This document shows positions 15,130 through 22,165 of a DNA stretch of 26,165 bases, in pieces. A program made the position numbers and the translations under genes. Below the pieces are notes generated by a model. That model saw only the letters and a list, made by a program, of their open reading frames with translations. It searched no databases and was not told the origin of the DNA. The number at the start of each line of letters is the position of its first letter. The first letter of the stretch is position 1. Source of the stretch: an uncultured Oscillospiraceae bacterium (GTDB lineage: Bacteria; Bacillota; Clostridia; Oscillospirales; Oscillospiraceae); NCBI GenBank assembly GCA_934565775.1, contig CAKTIN010000017.1, positions 1 to 26,165 of the forward strand, given 5' to 3'.

Positions 15130-15513
15130 TCAGTCCAGCTCCTCGTCCTCCCGCAGGCGGCCGCCCAGGGTGCCCATTTCCGCCCGGCGGCGGCGCTTTG
15201 CCTCCTCCACCTGCCGGTGGAGGAGCTCCTTGACCTGCTTGGGGCTGCGGATGTTCTTCAGCTCCAGGTGGGGGCTGGTCTTATCCCGGGAATCCACCGC
15301 AATGGTCCCCAGGCCCAGCAGGCGCTGGCCCAGGTGCCGGGTCATGCTGATGTCCTGGATGCGGTAGAGCAGGACCTCCTCATCCTTCACGCAGAAGAAG
15401 CCCTTGGACAAAAACAGCCGGTCCTCCGACATGGCGTAGCGGGTAAAGCTCAGGGGCATCCCCAAAAAACGCTTCCGGTCCTTCCAGATAAATTCATCGC
15501 CGCGAAATCCCAT
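15130..15513 (-). CDS. PH-domain (bPH, YdbS/YdbT-type) protein
   Basis: This is a 127-residue soluble protein with the bacterial pleckstrin-homology pattern: a beta-rich segment RYAMSEDRLFLSKGFFCVKDEEVLLYRIQDISMTRHLGQRLLGLGTIAV, with the family-typical order RIQDI, then the basic patch RHLGQRLLG, then GTIAV. The C-terminus is highly charged (about 95-127, many Arg/Glu) and probably helical. No membrane segment is visible, unlike many relatives, so it may work as a single domain. It sits 15 bp after the thioesterase gene and 53 bp before trxA. Its biological role is unknown. Confidence 0.8.
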   Translation of the reverse strand: MGFRGDEFIWKDRKRFLGMPLSFTRYAMSEDRLFLSKGFFCVKDEEVLLYRIQDISMTRHLGQRLLGLGTIAVDSRDKTSPHLELKNIRSPKQVKELLHRQVEEAKRRRRAEMGTLGGRLREDEELD

Positions 15514-15528
15514 GGCTATTGTCCCCCT

Positions 15529-15918
15529 TTACAGCTTTGCGTATGCCTTTTCCAGAAAATGCTGGCTGTCCACCACGGCCCGCTTGTGGGTGGCGTGGCC
15601 GATCTCGCCCTTCTCATCAAAAGCGGTCACCCGGAAGGTCAGGATCTTGCCCTCCACCGCAGTGAGCTCCGCCTCCGCCCAGACCTCCAGCCCCACGGGG
15701 GTGGCGGAGGTGTGCGCCAGGTCCAGGGAGATCCCCACGGTGGTCTTGCCCTCGGGCAGGGCCTCGGCAATGGCCTCGCAGGCCGCGCCCTCCATCATGG
15801 CCGCCATGCAGGGCGTGGCAAACACCAGCAGGGAGCCGGAGCCCACCTGGGCCGCAGTATCTTCCTTTTCCACCTGGGAAGTTACCTTCCCGGTCATTCC
15901 AACCGTAAGCTCAAGCAT
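15529..15918 (-). CDS. FlK-type hotdog thioesterase
   Basis: This is a 129-residue single hotdog-fold protein. It resembles fluoroacetyl-CoA thioesterase FlK: Thr35 (in VFATP), Glu43 (in MMEGAA) and His69 (in DLAHTS) have spacings of 8 and 26, the same as the FlK triad Thr42/Glu50/His76. It likely hydrolyses an acyl-CoA in the cytoplasm; the acyl group is unknown, and close relatives are common in bacteria that never meet fluoroacetate. GGAGG lies 9 bases upstream of the ATG. It is the first gene of the operon and carries a clear promoter with an 11-bp tandem repeat in the leader. Confidence 0.85.
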   Translation of the reverse strand: MLELTVGMTGKVTSQVEKEDTAAQVGSGSLLVFATPCMAAMMEGAACEAIAEALPEGKTTVGISLDLAHTSATPVGLEVWAEAELTAVEGKILTFRVTAFDEKGEIGHATHKRAVVDSQHFLEKAYAKL

Positions 15919-15933
15919 TACAATCTGCCTCCA

Positions 15934-15955
15934 ATTTCAGTCATATTTCAGTCAT
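15934..15955 (-). repeat. Two exact tandem copies of an 11-bp sequence at the start of the thioesterase operon
   Basis: ATTTCAGTCAT occurs at 15934-15944 and again at 15945-15955 with no gap. The period is about one DNA helical turn. The repeats lie just downstream of the -10 box, over the expected transcription start and early leader, which fits a regulator binding site or a leader RNA element. Confidence 0.7.
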
Positions 15956-15963
15956 TCTTTTTT

Positions 15964-15992
15964 ATTATAGCGGATTTTGCCCGGAGTTACAA
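15964..15992 (-). promoter_or_regulatory. Promoter of the thioesterase-to-glycan operon
   Basis: Minus-strand TTGTAA (15987-15992), 17-bp spacer, perfect TATAAT (15964-15969), about 46 bp upstream of the thioesterase ATG. It can drive the whole run of genes down to the terminator at 10329-10364, since gaps between them are short. Confidence 0.8.
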
Positions 15993-16030
15993 GAGCGCCG
16001 GGAGATTTTTAAGATTCTTCCGCAGGCGGC

Positions 16031-16077
16031 AAACGAAAACGGCACCGGCGGACTGTTTCGCAGTCCGCCGGTGCCGT
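16031..16077 (-). terminator. Rho-independent terminator of the ddl operon
   Basis: Perfect stem of about 17 bp (core arms 16041-16055 and 16061-16075, loop TTTCG) followed on the minus strand by GTTTTCGTTT. It begins a few bases after the stop of the binding-lipoprotein gene and isolates the thioesterase promoter from upstream transcription. Confidence 0.9.
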
Positions 16078-16082
16078 GGCTT

Positions 16083-16877
16083 TTATCCCGCAATCAGGGC
16101 CTCACCCAGACCGTAGCGCTCCGCCAGGGCGTCGATGGTCCCGGCCTCCTCCAGGCGCACCATGGCGTCCGAAATGGCCTTCAAAAAGGTGTCATCCCCC
16201 AGGGCGATCACATAGGCTGACTTGGGAAGCGCCGCGCCGTCCGCCACGGCCAGCTGGGGATATTCGGAGTCCTCCCCGGTGCACAGCCCCGCTACGGACA
16301 GGGCCAGCACCGCCGCGTCCACCTGCCCCCGGACCACGGCCTCCAGGGCCTGCTCCTGGGTATCCACTAGAATGCAGGTGGCCTCCGGCAGCTGAGCTGC
16401 CGCAGCATCCGCTCCGGCGGAGCCCCGCACCGCCGCCAGGGTCATCTTCCGGAAGGGCGCAAGGGAGCGGTAGCTCTTCGCCGTCCCTGCCGAAGTCACC
16501 AGGCACTGCTGCTCCAGCAGATACGGCGCGGTGGTGGTCAGCTCCCGGAGGGCCGCGTCATCCGCCGTCACGCCCCCCATAAGGCACTGGACCTCTCCGG
16601 CCAGGAGGCATTCGCCCCCCTGCCCGGGCTCCAGGGGCACAAGCTCCGCCTCCACGCCCAGCTCCCGGCACAGGGCCTGGGCCAGCTCGCCGTCCAGGCC
16701 GGTGATCTCGCCGCCGGTCTCCGCCCCGAAGGGCTCCCGCAGCTCCACCCCCACGGTCAGCTTTCCGTCCTTTTGCAGCCGGGCCAGGCCCGGATCCTCC
16801 TTTTTACAGGCGCTCAGCGCCAGAGCCGCCGCCAGCAGCCCTGCCGCCAGGGTCAGGATCCGTCCTCTGTGTTTCAT
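16083..16877 (-). CDS. Amino-acid-type ABC transporter substrate-binding lipoprotein (orphan)
   Basis: This 264-residue protein has a lipoprotein signal peptide ending in LSAC (Cys24), then a type II periplasmic-binding fold (SBP_bac_3): LTVGVELREPFGAE, GLDGELAQALCRELG, CLMGGVTADDAALRELTTTAPYL and a C-terminal DTFLKAISDAMVRLEEAGTIDALAERYG. These are the usual signatures of polar amino-acid or amidine binding proteins, although the region normally holding the Arg/Asp ligand clamp is divergent. No permease or ATPase gene lies next to it. It is third in a minus-strand operon behind ddl and the DUF1934 gene, with a 21-bp gap. It could feed a transporter coded elsewhere or act as a sensor. Confidence 0.88.
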   Translation of the reverse strand: MKHRGRILTLAAGLLAAALALSACKKEDPGLARLQKDGKLTVGVELREPFGAETGGEITGLDGELAQALCRELGVEAELVPLEPGQGGECLLAGEVQCLMGGVTADDAALRELTTTAPYLLEQQCLVTSAGTAKSYRSLAPFRKMTLAAVRGSAGADAAAAQLPEATCILVDTQEQALEAVVRGQVDAAVLALSVAGLCTGEDSEYPQLAVADGAALPKSAYVIALGDDTFLKAISDAMVRLEEAGTIDALAERYGLGEALIAG

Positions 16878-16898
16878 GGCTTCTCCCTTTCCGGGGCG

Positions 16899-17339
16899 TT
16901 ACCCCTCGCTGTCTGTTTTAGGCGTCACCGTGATCCGGTACTCCACCGATCCGGCCAGGTCGTTCTCCACCCGGATGGAATACAGCACCCGGATCTCCCC
17001 GCCGTCCTCGCTCAGATCGTACTGCACCCGGCGGGCGCAGACGGAGATACACAGCGCCCCCTCGGGAATGCGGTACAGGGAATCGTGCCGCGTCCCCTCC
17101 TCAAACACCATCTCCGATACCAGGAGGCCGTCCCGGCGCAGGGTGATCCGCCCGGGCTCCAGGTGGAAGGTGGTCTGCGTGCCCCGCAGGCCCGTCAGCT
17201 CACTCTCCTCATAGCGAATGCGCCAGCTTCCGTCCTCCAGGGCCTCCAGCTCTCCCTCGGTCAGCAGCTCCACCCGGTCCGGCTCCGAGCCCTCGTAGCT
17301 CTGGGCCCCGCAAATGGAGAGCATTACCGGTTTTTTCAT
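16899..17339 (-). CDS. DUF1934 (YwiB-like) beta-barrel protein
   Basis: This 146-residue protein matches the DUF1934/YwiB family found in Bacillota. Visible family features are an N-terminal strand PVMLSICGAQ, ESELTGLRGTQTTF in the middle (the typical YEESELTGL...TTF signature), and strands ending in VEYRITVTPK. It is predicted to be soluble, a small lipocalin-like barrel of unknown ligand. The ATG overlaps the ddl stop by one base (TAATG), showing tight coupling to D-Ala-D-Ala ligase and hinting at a cell-envelope link. Confidence 0.82.
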   Translation of the reverse strand: MKKPVMLSICGAQSYEGSEPDRVELLTEGELEALEDGSWRIRYEESELTGLRGTQTTFHLEPGRITLRRDGLLVSEMVFEEGTRHDSLYRIPEGALCISVCARRVQYDLSEDGGEIRVLYSIRVENDLAGSVEYRITVTPKTDSEG

Positions 17340-18406
17340 TACTCTGCCTCCCCGGCCAGCTCCAGCAGCTGGTCAATCAGCTGAGAATAAGGGATTCCGC
17401 TGGCCTGGAACAGCTTGGGGTACATGGAGATGGAGGTAAAGCCGGGAATGGTGTTGATCTCGTTGAACACCACTTCCTCCCCCTTCCGGGTGACGAAGAA
17501 GTCCACCCGGCTCAGGCCCTGGCAGCCGATGGCCGTATAGATCTTCACCGCCGCCTCCCGGACCGCCTCCTGGGCGCTCTCGGAAATGCGGGCGGGGATA
17601 TAGGCCGTGGAGGTATCGGTGAGATACTTGGCCTCGTAGTCATAGAAGTCCGCGCCGGAGTCGATCTCCCCGCACACGGAGGCCACGGGGGTATCGTTGC
17701 CCAGCACGGCGACCTCCACTTCCTTGCCGTCGATAAACTCCTCCACCAGGATCTTCCGGTCGAATTTCGCCGCGTTGTCCAGGGCCGCGGCCAGGCTCTG
17801 CCGGTCCTTGGCCTTGGACACGCCCACGGAGGAGCCGGTCCCGGCGGGCTTCACAAACATGGGATAGGCAAAATTGGCCTCCAGGCTGTCCAGCACCGGC
17901 TCCCGCCGGGCCGCCAGCTCCTCCCGCCGCACCAGCTGCCACCGGGCCTGGCGCACGCCGGCCTGATCCGCCACCAGCTTGGTCAGGGTCTTGTCCATGG
18001 AGACGGCGGAGGCGGCAATGTGGGGCCCCACATAGGGGATCCCCGCCATTTGCAGCAGGCCCTGAATGGCGCCGTCCTCGCCGTTGGCCCCGTGGAGCAC
18101 GGGGAACACCAGGTCGATCCGCTCCCGGACCACGCAGTCCCCCTCAAAGGTCAGCAGGCCCTGCCCCCGCACCGGAGAAATGGCCGCCCGGCGGTTCTGG
18201 GGGCACTCCAGCCAGGTCCCGGCGGGGAGCATGGCGTAATCCGTCCCGCCGAAGAGGACCCAGTCCCCTTCCTTGGTAATGCCAACGGGAAATACGTTAT
18301 ATTTCGTTTTATCGATATGGTTCAGAACAGACTCCGCCGATCGCAGAGAGACCTCATGCTCCGGGGAAATTCCGCCGAACAGAATGCAGACGCTGCGTTT
18401 TCTCAT
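17339..18406 (-). CDS. ddl: D-alanine--D-alanine ligase
   Basis: This 355-residue ATP-grasp enzyme joins two D-alanines for peptidoglycan precursor synthesis in the cytoplasm. Motifs in order are CILFGGISPEHEVSLRSA (N-terminal signature), PVLHGANGEDGAIQGLLQ, the SMDKTLTK segment, FVKPAGTGSSVGVSK (ATP-grasp lysine), EEFIDGKEVEVAVLG, FYDYEAKYLTDT (omega loop with Lys-Tyr, as in D-Ala-D-Ala rather than D-Ala-D-lactate ligases) and FFVTRKGEEVVFNEINTIPGFT (metal-binding Asn/Glu). The ATG at 18406 begins at the family start and has GAGG upstream. The frame is open to 18436, but the extension is not needed. It is first in an operon with the DUF1934 gene. Confidence 0.95.
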   Translation of the reverse strand: MRKRSVCILFGGISPEHEVSLRSAESVLNHIDKTKYNVFPVGITKEGDWVLFGGTDYAMLPAGTWLECPQNRRAAISPVRGQGLLTFEGDCVVRERIDLVFPVLHGANGEDGAIQGLLQMAGIPYVGPHIAASAVSMDKTLTKLVADQAGVRQARWQLVRREELAARREPVLDSLEANFAYPMFVKPAGTGSSVGVSKAKDRQSLAAALDNAAKFDRKILVEEFIDGKEVEVAVLGNDTPVASVCGEIDSGADFYDYEAKYLTDTSTAYIPARISESAQEAVREAAVKIYTAIGCQGLSRVDFFVTRKGEEVVFNEINTIPGFTSISMYPKLFQASGIPYSQLIDQLLELAGEAE

Positions 18407-18444
18407 AACCCTTGCCTCACTTTTGCGCATAATCATACTTTTAT

Positions 18445-18473
18445 ACTATATGTCAAAACGCCCAATAAAACAA
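18445..18473 (-). promoter_or_regulatory. Probable ddl promoter
   Basis: Minus-strand TTGTTT (18468-18473), 17-bp spacer, TATAGT (18445-18450). A perfect TTGACA (18451-18456) also lies in the spacer, with GATTAT 16 bp downstream of it, so two overlapping promoters are possible. The position fits the ATG at 18406. Confidence 0.55.
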
Positions 18474-18497
18474 GTGGGAAAATTCACATTTTCTTAC

Positions 18498-18525
18498 TGG
18501 AAAATCGCCGGCAACGTGGTATAAT
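18498..18525 (+). promoter_or_regulatory. Promoter of the unknown-protein/HD gene pair
   Basis: TATAAT at 18520-18525 is preceded by TGG, an extended -10. The -35 (TGGAAA, 18498-18503) is weak, as is common with extended -10 promoters. The start point is about 25 bp before the ATG at 18556. Confidence 0.6.
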
Positions 18526-18555
18526 AATCAAAATATCAAGAAGGAGGCGCGCTCT

Positions 18556-18966
18556 ATGCAGATCGAGCTGAGCAACAAGGAGTTCCGGCGGCTGCTGGAT
18601 CTTGTATATATCGGCAATTGGGTCATGAACTCCACCCGGGGCGACGACCGCTTCGAGGATTATGACCGCATCGAAAGCAAGCTCTTCGGCCTGTGCCGCT
18701 CCGGTCCCATGCAGGTGCTCACGGAGCGCTGGCAGGGGCAGGACGTGCCCAGCCAGGCGTATGTGGACGGAGGCATTCACGAGGTCATCGCCCTGTATGA
18801 GGACAACGTGTTTTATGAGATTCTGGCGGAGGAGCTCAGCCGCCGGGACATGAATTATGCCGACATCACCGATGAAAACTATGACGAGATCGTCCAGCGT
18901 ATGGACGATTATATGAATGTATTTGAGGAATCCGGCGTGGACCACCTGGTCCTGGAGGGGGAATGA
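18556..18966 (+). CDS. Conserved-looking protein of unknown function
   Basis: This 136-residue acidic, soluble protein has no signal peptide or membrane segment. It is probably mostly helical, with stretches such as NKEFRRLLDLVYIGNWVMN, FEDYDRIESKLF, EVIALYEDNVFYEILAEELSRRDM and YDEIVQRMDDYMNVFEESG. I do not recognise a named family, but codon use and a strong AAGGAGG site 8 bases before the ATG support a real gene. Its stop overlaps the HD-domain gene start by ATGA, so the two are made together and may work together. It has its own extended -10 promoter and is divergent from ddl. Confidence 0.8.
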   Translation: MQIELSNKEFRRLLDLVYIGNWVMNSTRGDDRFEDYDRIESKLFGLCRSGPMQVLTERWQGQDVPSQAYVDGGIHEVIALYEDNVFYEILAEELSRRDMNYADITDENYDEIVQRMDDYMNVFEESGVDHLVLEGE

Positions 18967-19454
18967 GGCGGCGGCTTTTCCTGCCCCCGGCAGAGGCGGT
19001 GCGGCAATACGGCGGGGAGGTCCTGGCCTCTCCCGGCATGGCCCTGGAGCGGGGCTTTTTGCAGCACGGCCGGGTATCCGTATTTCAGCACTCCGTCCAG
19101 GCGGCGTATCTGTGCGCCCTCTGGGCCCGGGCGCTGCGGCTGCCCGTGGACGGCCGGTCCCTGGTGCGGGGGGCGCTGCTCCACGATTACTTCCTTTACG
19201 ACTGGCACGAGAAGGACGCCGGGCACCGGCTCCACGGCCTGCACCATGCCCGGCGGGCCCTGGAAAACGCCCGGCGGCAATACCGCCTGAGCCCCATTGA
19301 GCGCAATATGATCGACAGCCATATGTTCCCGCTGAACCTCCGGCTCCCCCGGTGCCGGGAGAGCGTGCTGCTTTGCCTGGCGGATAAATACTGCGCCCTG
19401 TGCGAGACTCTCCGCCTGCCCTGCTGCCCCGGCGCCCGGCCGCTGCTGCAATAA
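18963..19454 (+). CDS. HD-domain protein (predicted metal-dependent phosphohydrolase)
   Basis: This 163-residue protein carries an HD-domain pattern: His43 in FQHSVQAAY, His74-Asp75 in ALLHDYFLYDWHE, a histidine cluster GLHHAR (about 92-97), DSHMFPL (119-124) and Asp141 in LADKYCALCE. These residues would bind divalent metals and hydrolyse a phosphate ester or anhydride. The substrate (nucleotide, cyclic nucleotide or other) is not evident. No synthetase domain for alarmones is attached. The start overlaps the preceding gene's stop (ATGA). The gene ends before paired hairpins shared with the convergent fba gene. Confidence 0.85.
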   Translation: MRRRLFLPPAEAVRQYGGEVLASPGMALERGFLQHGRVSVFQHSVQAAYLCALWARALRLPVDGRSLVRGALLHDYFLYDWHEKDAGHRLHGLHHARRALENARRQYRLSPIERNMIDSHMFPLNLRLPRCRESVLLCLADKYCALCETLRLPCCPGARPLLQ

Positions 19455-19461
19455 GGCAACT

Positions 19462-19532
19462 GCCCGCCTGCGAATCCTTTGCAGGCGGGCCTGAGGTACA
19501 AAAGCGCCCCGAGGCACAGCTTCGGGGCGCTT
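19462..19532. terminator. Two hairpins between convergent HD-domain and fba genes
   Basis: Hairpin 1 is GCCCGCCTGC / GCAGGCGGGC (19462-19471 / 19481-19490). Hairpin 2 is AAGCGCCCCGA / TCGGGGCGCTT (19502-19512 / 19522-19532). Hairpin 2 is followed by TTTT on the minus strand and by a spaced TTTT on the plus strand, so it likely terminates fba and possibly both genes. Confidence 0.75.
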
Positions 19533-19546
19533 GATCGTTTTATGGC

Positions 19547-20515
19547 TTAGGCCTTGCCGGCGCAGCCCAGGACGTCGATCAGCTTGTGGCGGACCAGCTC
19601 CTTGATGTTGGCACGGGCGGGCTTCAGGTACTCTCTGGGGTCAAACTTGTCGGGATGTGCATCGAAGAACTCGCGGATCGTGCCAGTCATGGCCAGGCGC
19701 AGGTCGGAGTCGATGTTGATCTTGCACACGGACAGCTTGGCAGCCTCACGCAGCTGCTCCTCGGGGATACCCACGGCGTCGGGCATCTTGCCGCCGTGCT
19801 CGTTGATCATCTTCACATAGTTCTGGGGAACGGAGGAAGAGCCGTGGAGCACGATGGGGAAGCCGGGCAGACGCTTGGAAACTTCCTTCAGCACGTCGAA
19901 GCGCAGGGGAGGCGGAACCAGGATGCCCTTCTCGTTTCTGGTGCACTGCGCAGCGGTGAACTTGTAAGCGCCGTGGCTGGTGCCGATGGCGATGGCCAGA
20001 GAGTCGCAGCCGGTCTTGGACACGAACTCCTCGACCTCCTCGGGCCGGGTGTAGGAGGCGGCGCCGTGCTCGACCTTGACCTCATCCTCGATGCCGGCCA
20101 GGGTGCCCAGCTCAGCCTCAACGACCACGCCGTGGTCATGGGCATACTCGACAACCTTCTTGGTAATCTCGATGTTCTCGGCAAAGGGCTTGGAGGAAGC
20201 ATCGATCATGACGGAGGTAAAGCCGCCGTCGATGCAGCTCTTGCAGGTCTCAAAGTCGGGGCCGTGATCCAGGTGCAGCACGATGGGAATATCGGGGCAC
20301 TCAATGACAGCGGCCTCCACCAGCTTCACAAGGTAGGTGTGGTTGGCATAAGCCCGGGCGCCCTTGGACACCTGAAGAATAACGGGAGCGTGCTCTTCCT
20401 TGCAGGCTTCGGTGATACCCTGGACGATCTCCATGTTGTTGACGTTGAAAGCGCCGATGGCGTAGCCGCCGTCATAAGCCTTCTTGAACATCTCGGTACT
20501 GGTAACCAGAGGCAT
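19547..20515 (-). CDS. fba: Class II fructose-bisphosphate aldolase (canonical copy)
   Basis: This is a 322-residue zinc-dependent aldolase of glycolysis and gluconeogenesis, interconverting fructose 1,6-bisphosphate with DHAP and glyceraldehyde 3-phosphate. Motifs are LHLDHG (80-85: catalytic Asp, zinc His), SVMIDASSKPFAENI, VEAELGTLAG, AIGTSHGAYKF (zinc His), VLHGSSSVP, and KINIDSDLRLAMTGTIREF, with the C-terminal DPREYLKPAR typical of this longer class II group. The ATG at 20515 has AAGGAG ten bases upstream; the frame is open to 20629, but that extension spans the promoter. Its strong promoter and divergence from a PPi-phosphofructokinase gene suggest it is the housekeeping aldolase, in contrast to the cluster copy at 7652. 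Confidence 0.95.
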   Translation of the reverse strand: MPLVTSTEMFKKAYDGGYAIGAFNVNNMEIVQGITEACKEEHAPVILQVSKGARAYANHTYLVKLVEAAVIECPDIPIVLHLDHGPDFETCKSCIDGGFTSVMIDASSKPFAENIEITKKVVEYAHDHGVVVEAELGTLAGIEDEVKVEHGAASYTRPEEVEEFVSKTGCDSLAIAIGTSHGAYKFTAAQCTRNEKGILVPPPLRFDVLKEVSKRLPGFPIVLHGSSSVPQNYVKMINEHGGKMPDAVGIPEEQLREAAKLSVCKINIDSDLRLAMTGTIREFFDAHPDKFDPREYLKPARANIKELVRHKLIDVLGCAGKA

Positions 20516-20548
20516 AATAATACAACTCCTTATCTGTAGTGTATCTCT

Positions 20549-20566
20549 TGTGGTAGGTTTACCACA
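20549..20566. promoter_or_regulatory. Palindromic element in the fba leader (possible operator)
   Basis: TGTGGTA-N4-TACCACA is an 18-bp perfect inverted repeat with 4-nt centre. It sits just after the predicted fba start point (about 20573), in the leader. It could be a repressor site or an RNA hairpin. No second copy was noticed in the window. Confidence 0.5.
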
Positions 20567-20579
20567 GATCTTCACGGTC

Positions 20580-20607
20580 ATTATATCACAAACCGGCCCA
20601 TTTTCAA
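20580..20607 (-). promoter_or_regulatory. Promoter of fba
   Basis: Minus-strand TTGAAA (20602-20607), 16-bp spacer, perfect TATAAT (20580-20585) with an extended -10 TGA before it. This is among the strongest-looking promoters in the window, fitting a highly expressed glycolytic gene. Confidence 0.82.
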
Positions 20608-20620
20608 TAGGAATTTCTGA

Positions 20621-20645
20621 AAATGCCACCGAGCCGGTGGCATTT
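20621..20645. other. 25-bp palindrome between the divergent fba and pfk promoters
   Basis: AAATGCCACCG-AGC-CGGTGGCATTT is a perfect 11-bp inverted repeat with a 3-nt centre. It lies 13 bp upstream of the fba -35 and about 85 bp upstream of the pfk -35. It cannot terminate either divergent gene usefully, so a regulator site is plausible. Confidence 0.5.
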
Positions 20646-20729
20646 GGCGGTTCTGTGCCCCGCCGGGCCCCGCCGCCGGAGAGATCCCGGCACTTTGCCC
20701 AAGGAGCCGCCGGGTTTGGAAGAAAAGGT

Positions 20730-20758
20730 TTGCGTTTTTCGGGGGATTATGCTATAAT
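20730..20758 (+). promoter_or_regulatory. Promoter of the canonical PPi-phosphofructokinase gene
   Basis: Perfect TATAAT (20753-20758) with an extended -10 TGC and a weak -35 TTGCGT (20730-20735) at 17-bp spacing. The leader is about 75 nt and ends with GGAGG nine bases before the ATG. Confidence 0.75.
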
Positions 20759-20840
20759 TTAGGTAATTGGCCTTCCTGTTCCGGCGCGCCGGGGCAGCGA
20801 ATGTTTCTTTATTCATTTCTGTATCTGGAGGTACTGAATC

Positions 20841-22085
20841 ATGTCTAACAAGCCCCTTATTGGTTCCGTTATCATCGGCCAGTCCGGCGGCCCCTCTTCC
20901 GTCATCAACTGCTCCGCCTACGGCGTCATCAAGACCGCTCTGGACAGCGAGTACGTCACCAAGGTGTACGGCGCGTTCCACGGCATCAAGGGCGTCCTGA
21001 ACGATCAGCTCATGATCATGGACGAGGAGGACCCCAAGGAGCTGGAGCATCTGCTCTATACCCCTTCCTCCGCGCTGGGCTCCTGCCGGTATAAGATCGC
21101 CGATCCCGATGTGGACGACACCGATTACAAGCGCATCCTGGAGATCTTCCAGAAGTACAATGTCCGCTACTTCTTCTACAACGGCGGCAACGACTCCATG
21201 GACACCTGCAACAAGATTTCCAAGTATATGAAGAAGGTCGGCTATGAGTGCCGGGTCATGGGCGTGCCCAAGACCATTGACAACGACCTGGCCGGCACCG
21301 ATCACTGCCCCGGCTTCGCCTCCGCCGCGAAGTATATCGCCACCTCCGTGATGGAGGTCTCCCGGGACTGCCAGGTGTATGACACCGGCATGGTCACCAT
21401 CATTGAGTGCATGGGCCGTCACGCCGGCTGGCTCACCGCCGCCGCTGCTCTGGCCGGGATCAAGGGCGACGGCCCCGATCTGATCTACCTGCCCGAGCGG
21501 GACTTCAACATGGACGAGTTCATCGCCGATGTGAAGCGGATCTACAACGAGAAGAAGAACTGCATCGTGGCCGTCTCCGAGGGCGTGCACTATGCCGACG
21601 GCTCCTTCGTCTCCGAGGCAAAGGCCTCCGGCACCGACGGCTTCGGCCATGCCCAGCTGGGCGGTCTGGCCGCGCGGCTGGCTGAGGTCGTGAAGGCCGC
21701 CACCGGCGCCAAGGTCCGGGGCATCGAGCTGAGCCTGCTCCAGCGCTGCGCCGCGCACTGCGCCTCCGGCACGGATATTGCCGAGTCCTTCCTGTCCGGC
21801 AAGGTGGCCGTGGAGTCCGCTCTGGCCGGTGTAACCGACAAGATGGTAGGCTTCAAGTGCACCCGGGACGCCAGCGGCTACAAGTGCGAGCCCGAGCTGT
21901 TTGATCTGAGCCTGGTGGCCAACACCGAGAAGAAGGTGCCCCTGGAGTGGATCAACGAGGCCGGCAACGGCGTGAACCAGGGCTTCATTGACTACTGCCT
22001 GCCCCTGATCCAGGGAGAGACCGGCATGGTCAAGGAGGACGGCCTGCCCCGGTTCGTCCACCTGAAGAAGGTTTTCGCGAAGTAA
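20841..22085 (+). CDS. pfp: Pyrophosphate-type 6-phosphofructokinase (canonical copy)
   Basis: This is a 414-residue PfkA-superfamily enzyme phosphorylating fructose 6-phosphate. The first loop is GQSGGPSSVINCS. The donor motif GGNDS (115-119) has Asp where ATP enzymes have Gly, and Lys144 in PKTIDND replaces another Gly; both mark pyrophosphate use. TIDND supplies the catalytic Asp147, and IECMGRHAGWL and LLQRC carry sugar-phosphate residues. The first Asp of the usual GGDDS motif is Asn here and in the paralogue at 8498, so the pair forms a distinct subgroup. GGAGG lies 9 bases upstream. Being divergent from the canonical fba suggests the main glycolytic role. The reaction is reversible, so it can also serve gluconeogenesis with pckA. 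Confidence 0.92.
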   Translation: MSNKPLIGSVIIGQSGGPSSVINCSAYGVIKTALDSEYVTKVYGAFHGIKGVLNDQLMIMDEEDPKELEHLLYTPSSALGSCRYKIADPDVDDTDYKRILEIFQKYNVRYFFYNGGNDSMDTCNKISKYMKKVGYECRVMGVPKTIDNDLAGTDHCPGFASAAKYIATSVMEVSRDCQVYDTGMVTIIECMGRHAGWLTAAAALAGIKGDGPDLIYLPERDFNMDEFIADVKRIYNEKKNCIVAVSEGVHYADGSFVSEAKASGTDGFGHAQLGGLAARLAEVVKAATGAKVRGIELSLLQRCAAHCASGTDIAESFLSGKVAVESALAGVTDKMVGFKCTRDASGYKCEPELFDLSLVANTEKKVPLEWINEAGNGVNQGFIDYCLPLIQGETGMVKEDGLPRFVHLKKVFAK

Positions 22086-22096
22086 GCACGAATCCC

Positions 22097-22127
22097 AAGC
22101 GCCCCGCAGGCCCCCTGCGGGGCGCTT
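22097..22127 (+). terminator. Terminator-like hairpin after the canonical phosphofructokinase gene
   Basis: Perfect 14-bp stem (22097-22110 / 22114-22127) with a 3-nt loop, followed by CTTCT rather than a long T-run. It may terminate only partly, because the next gene starts 38 bp further on and has no evident promoter of its own. Confidence 0.7.
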
Positions 22128-22165
22128 CTTCTAAGAAATGCAAATCATTTTAAGGAGGTATTCCC

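Noticed and set aside
20604..22061. Long minus-strand open frame (about 485 codons)
   Set aside because: It is antisense to the canonical PPi-phosphofructokinase gene and would run through its promoter region.
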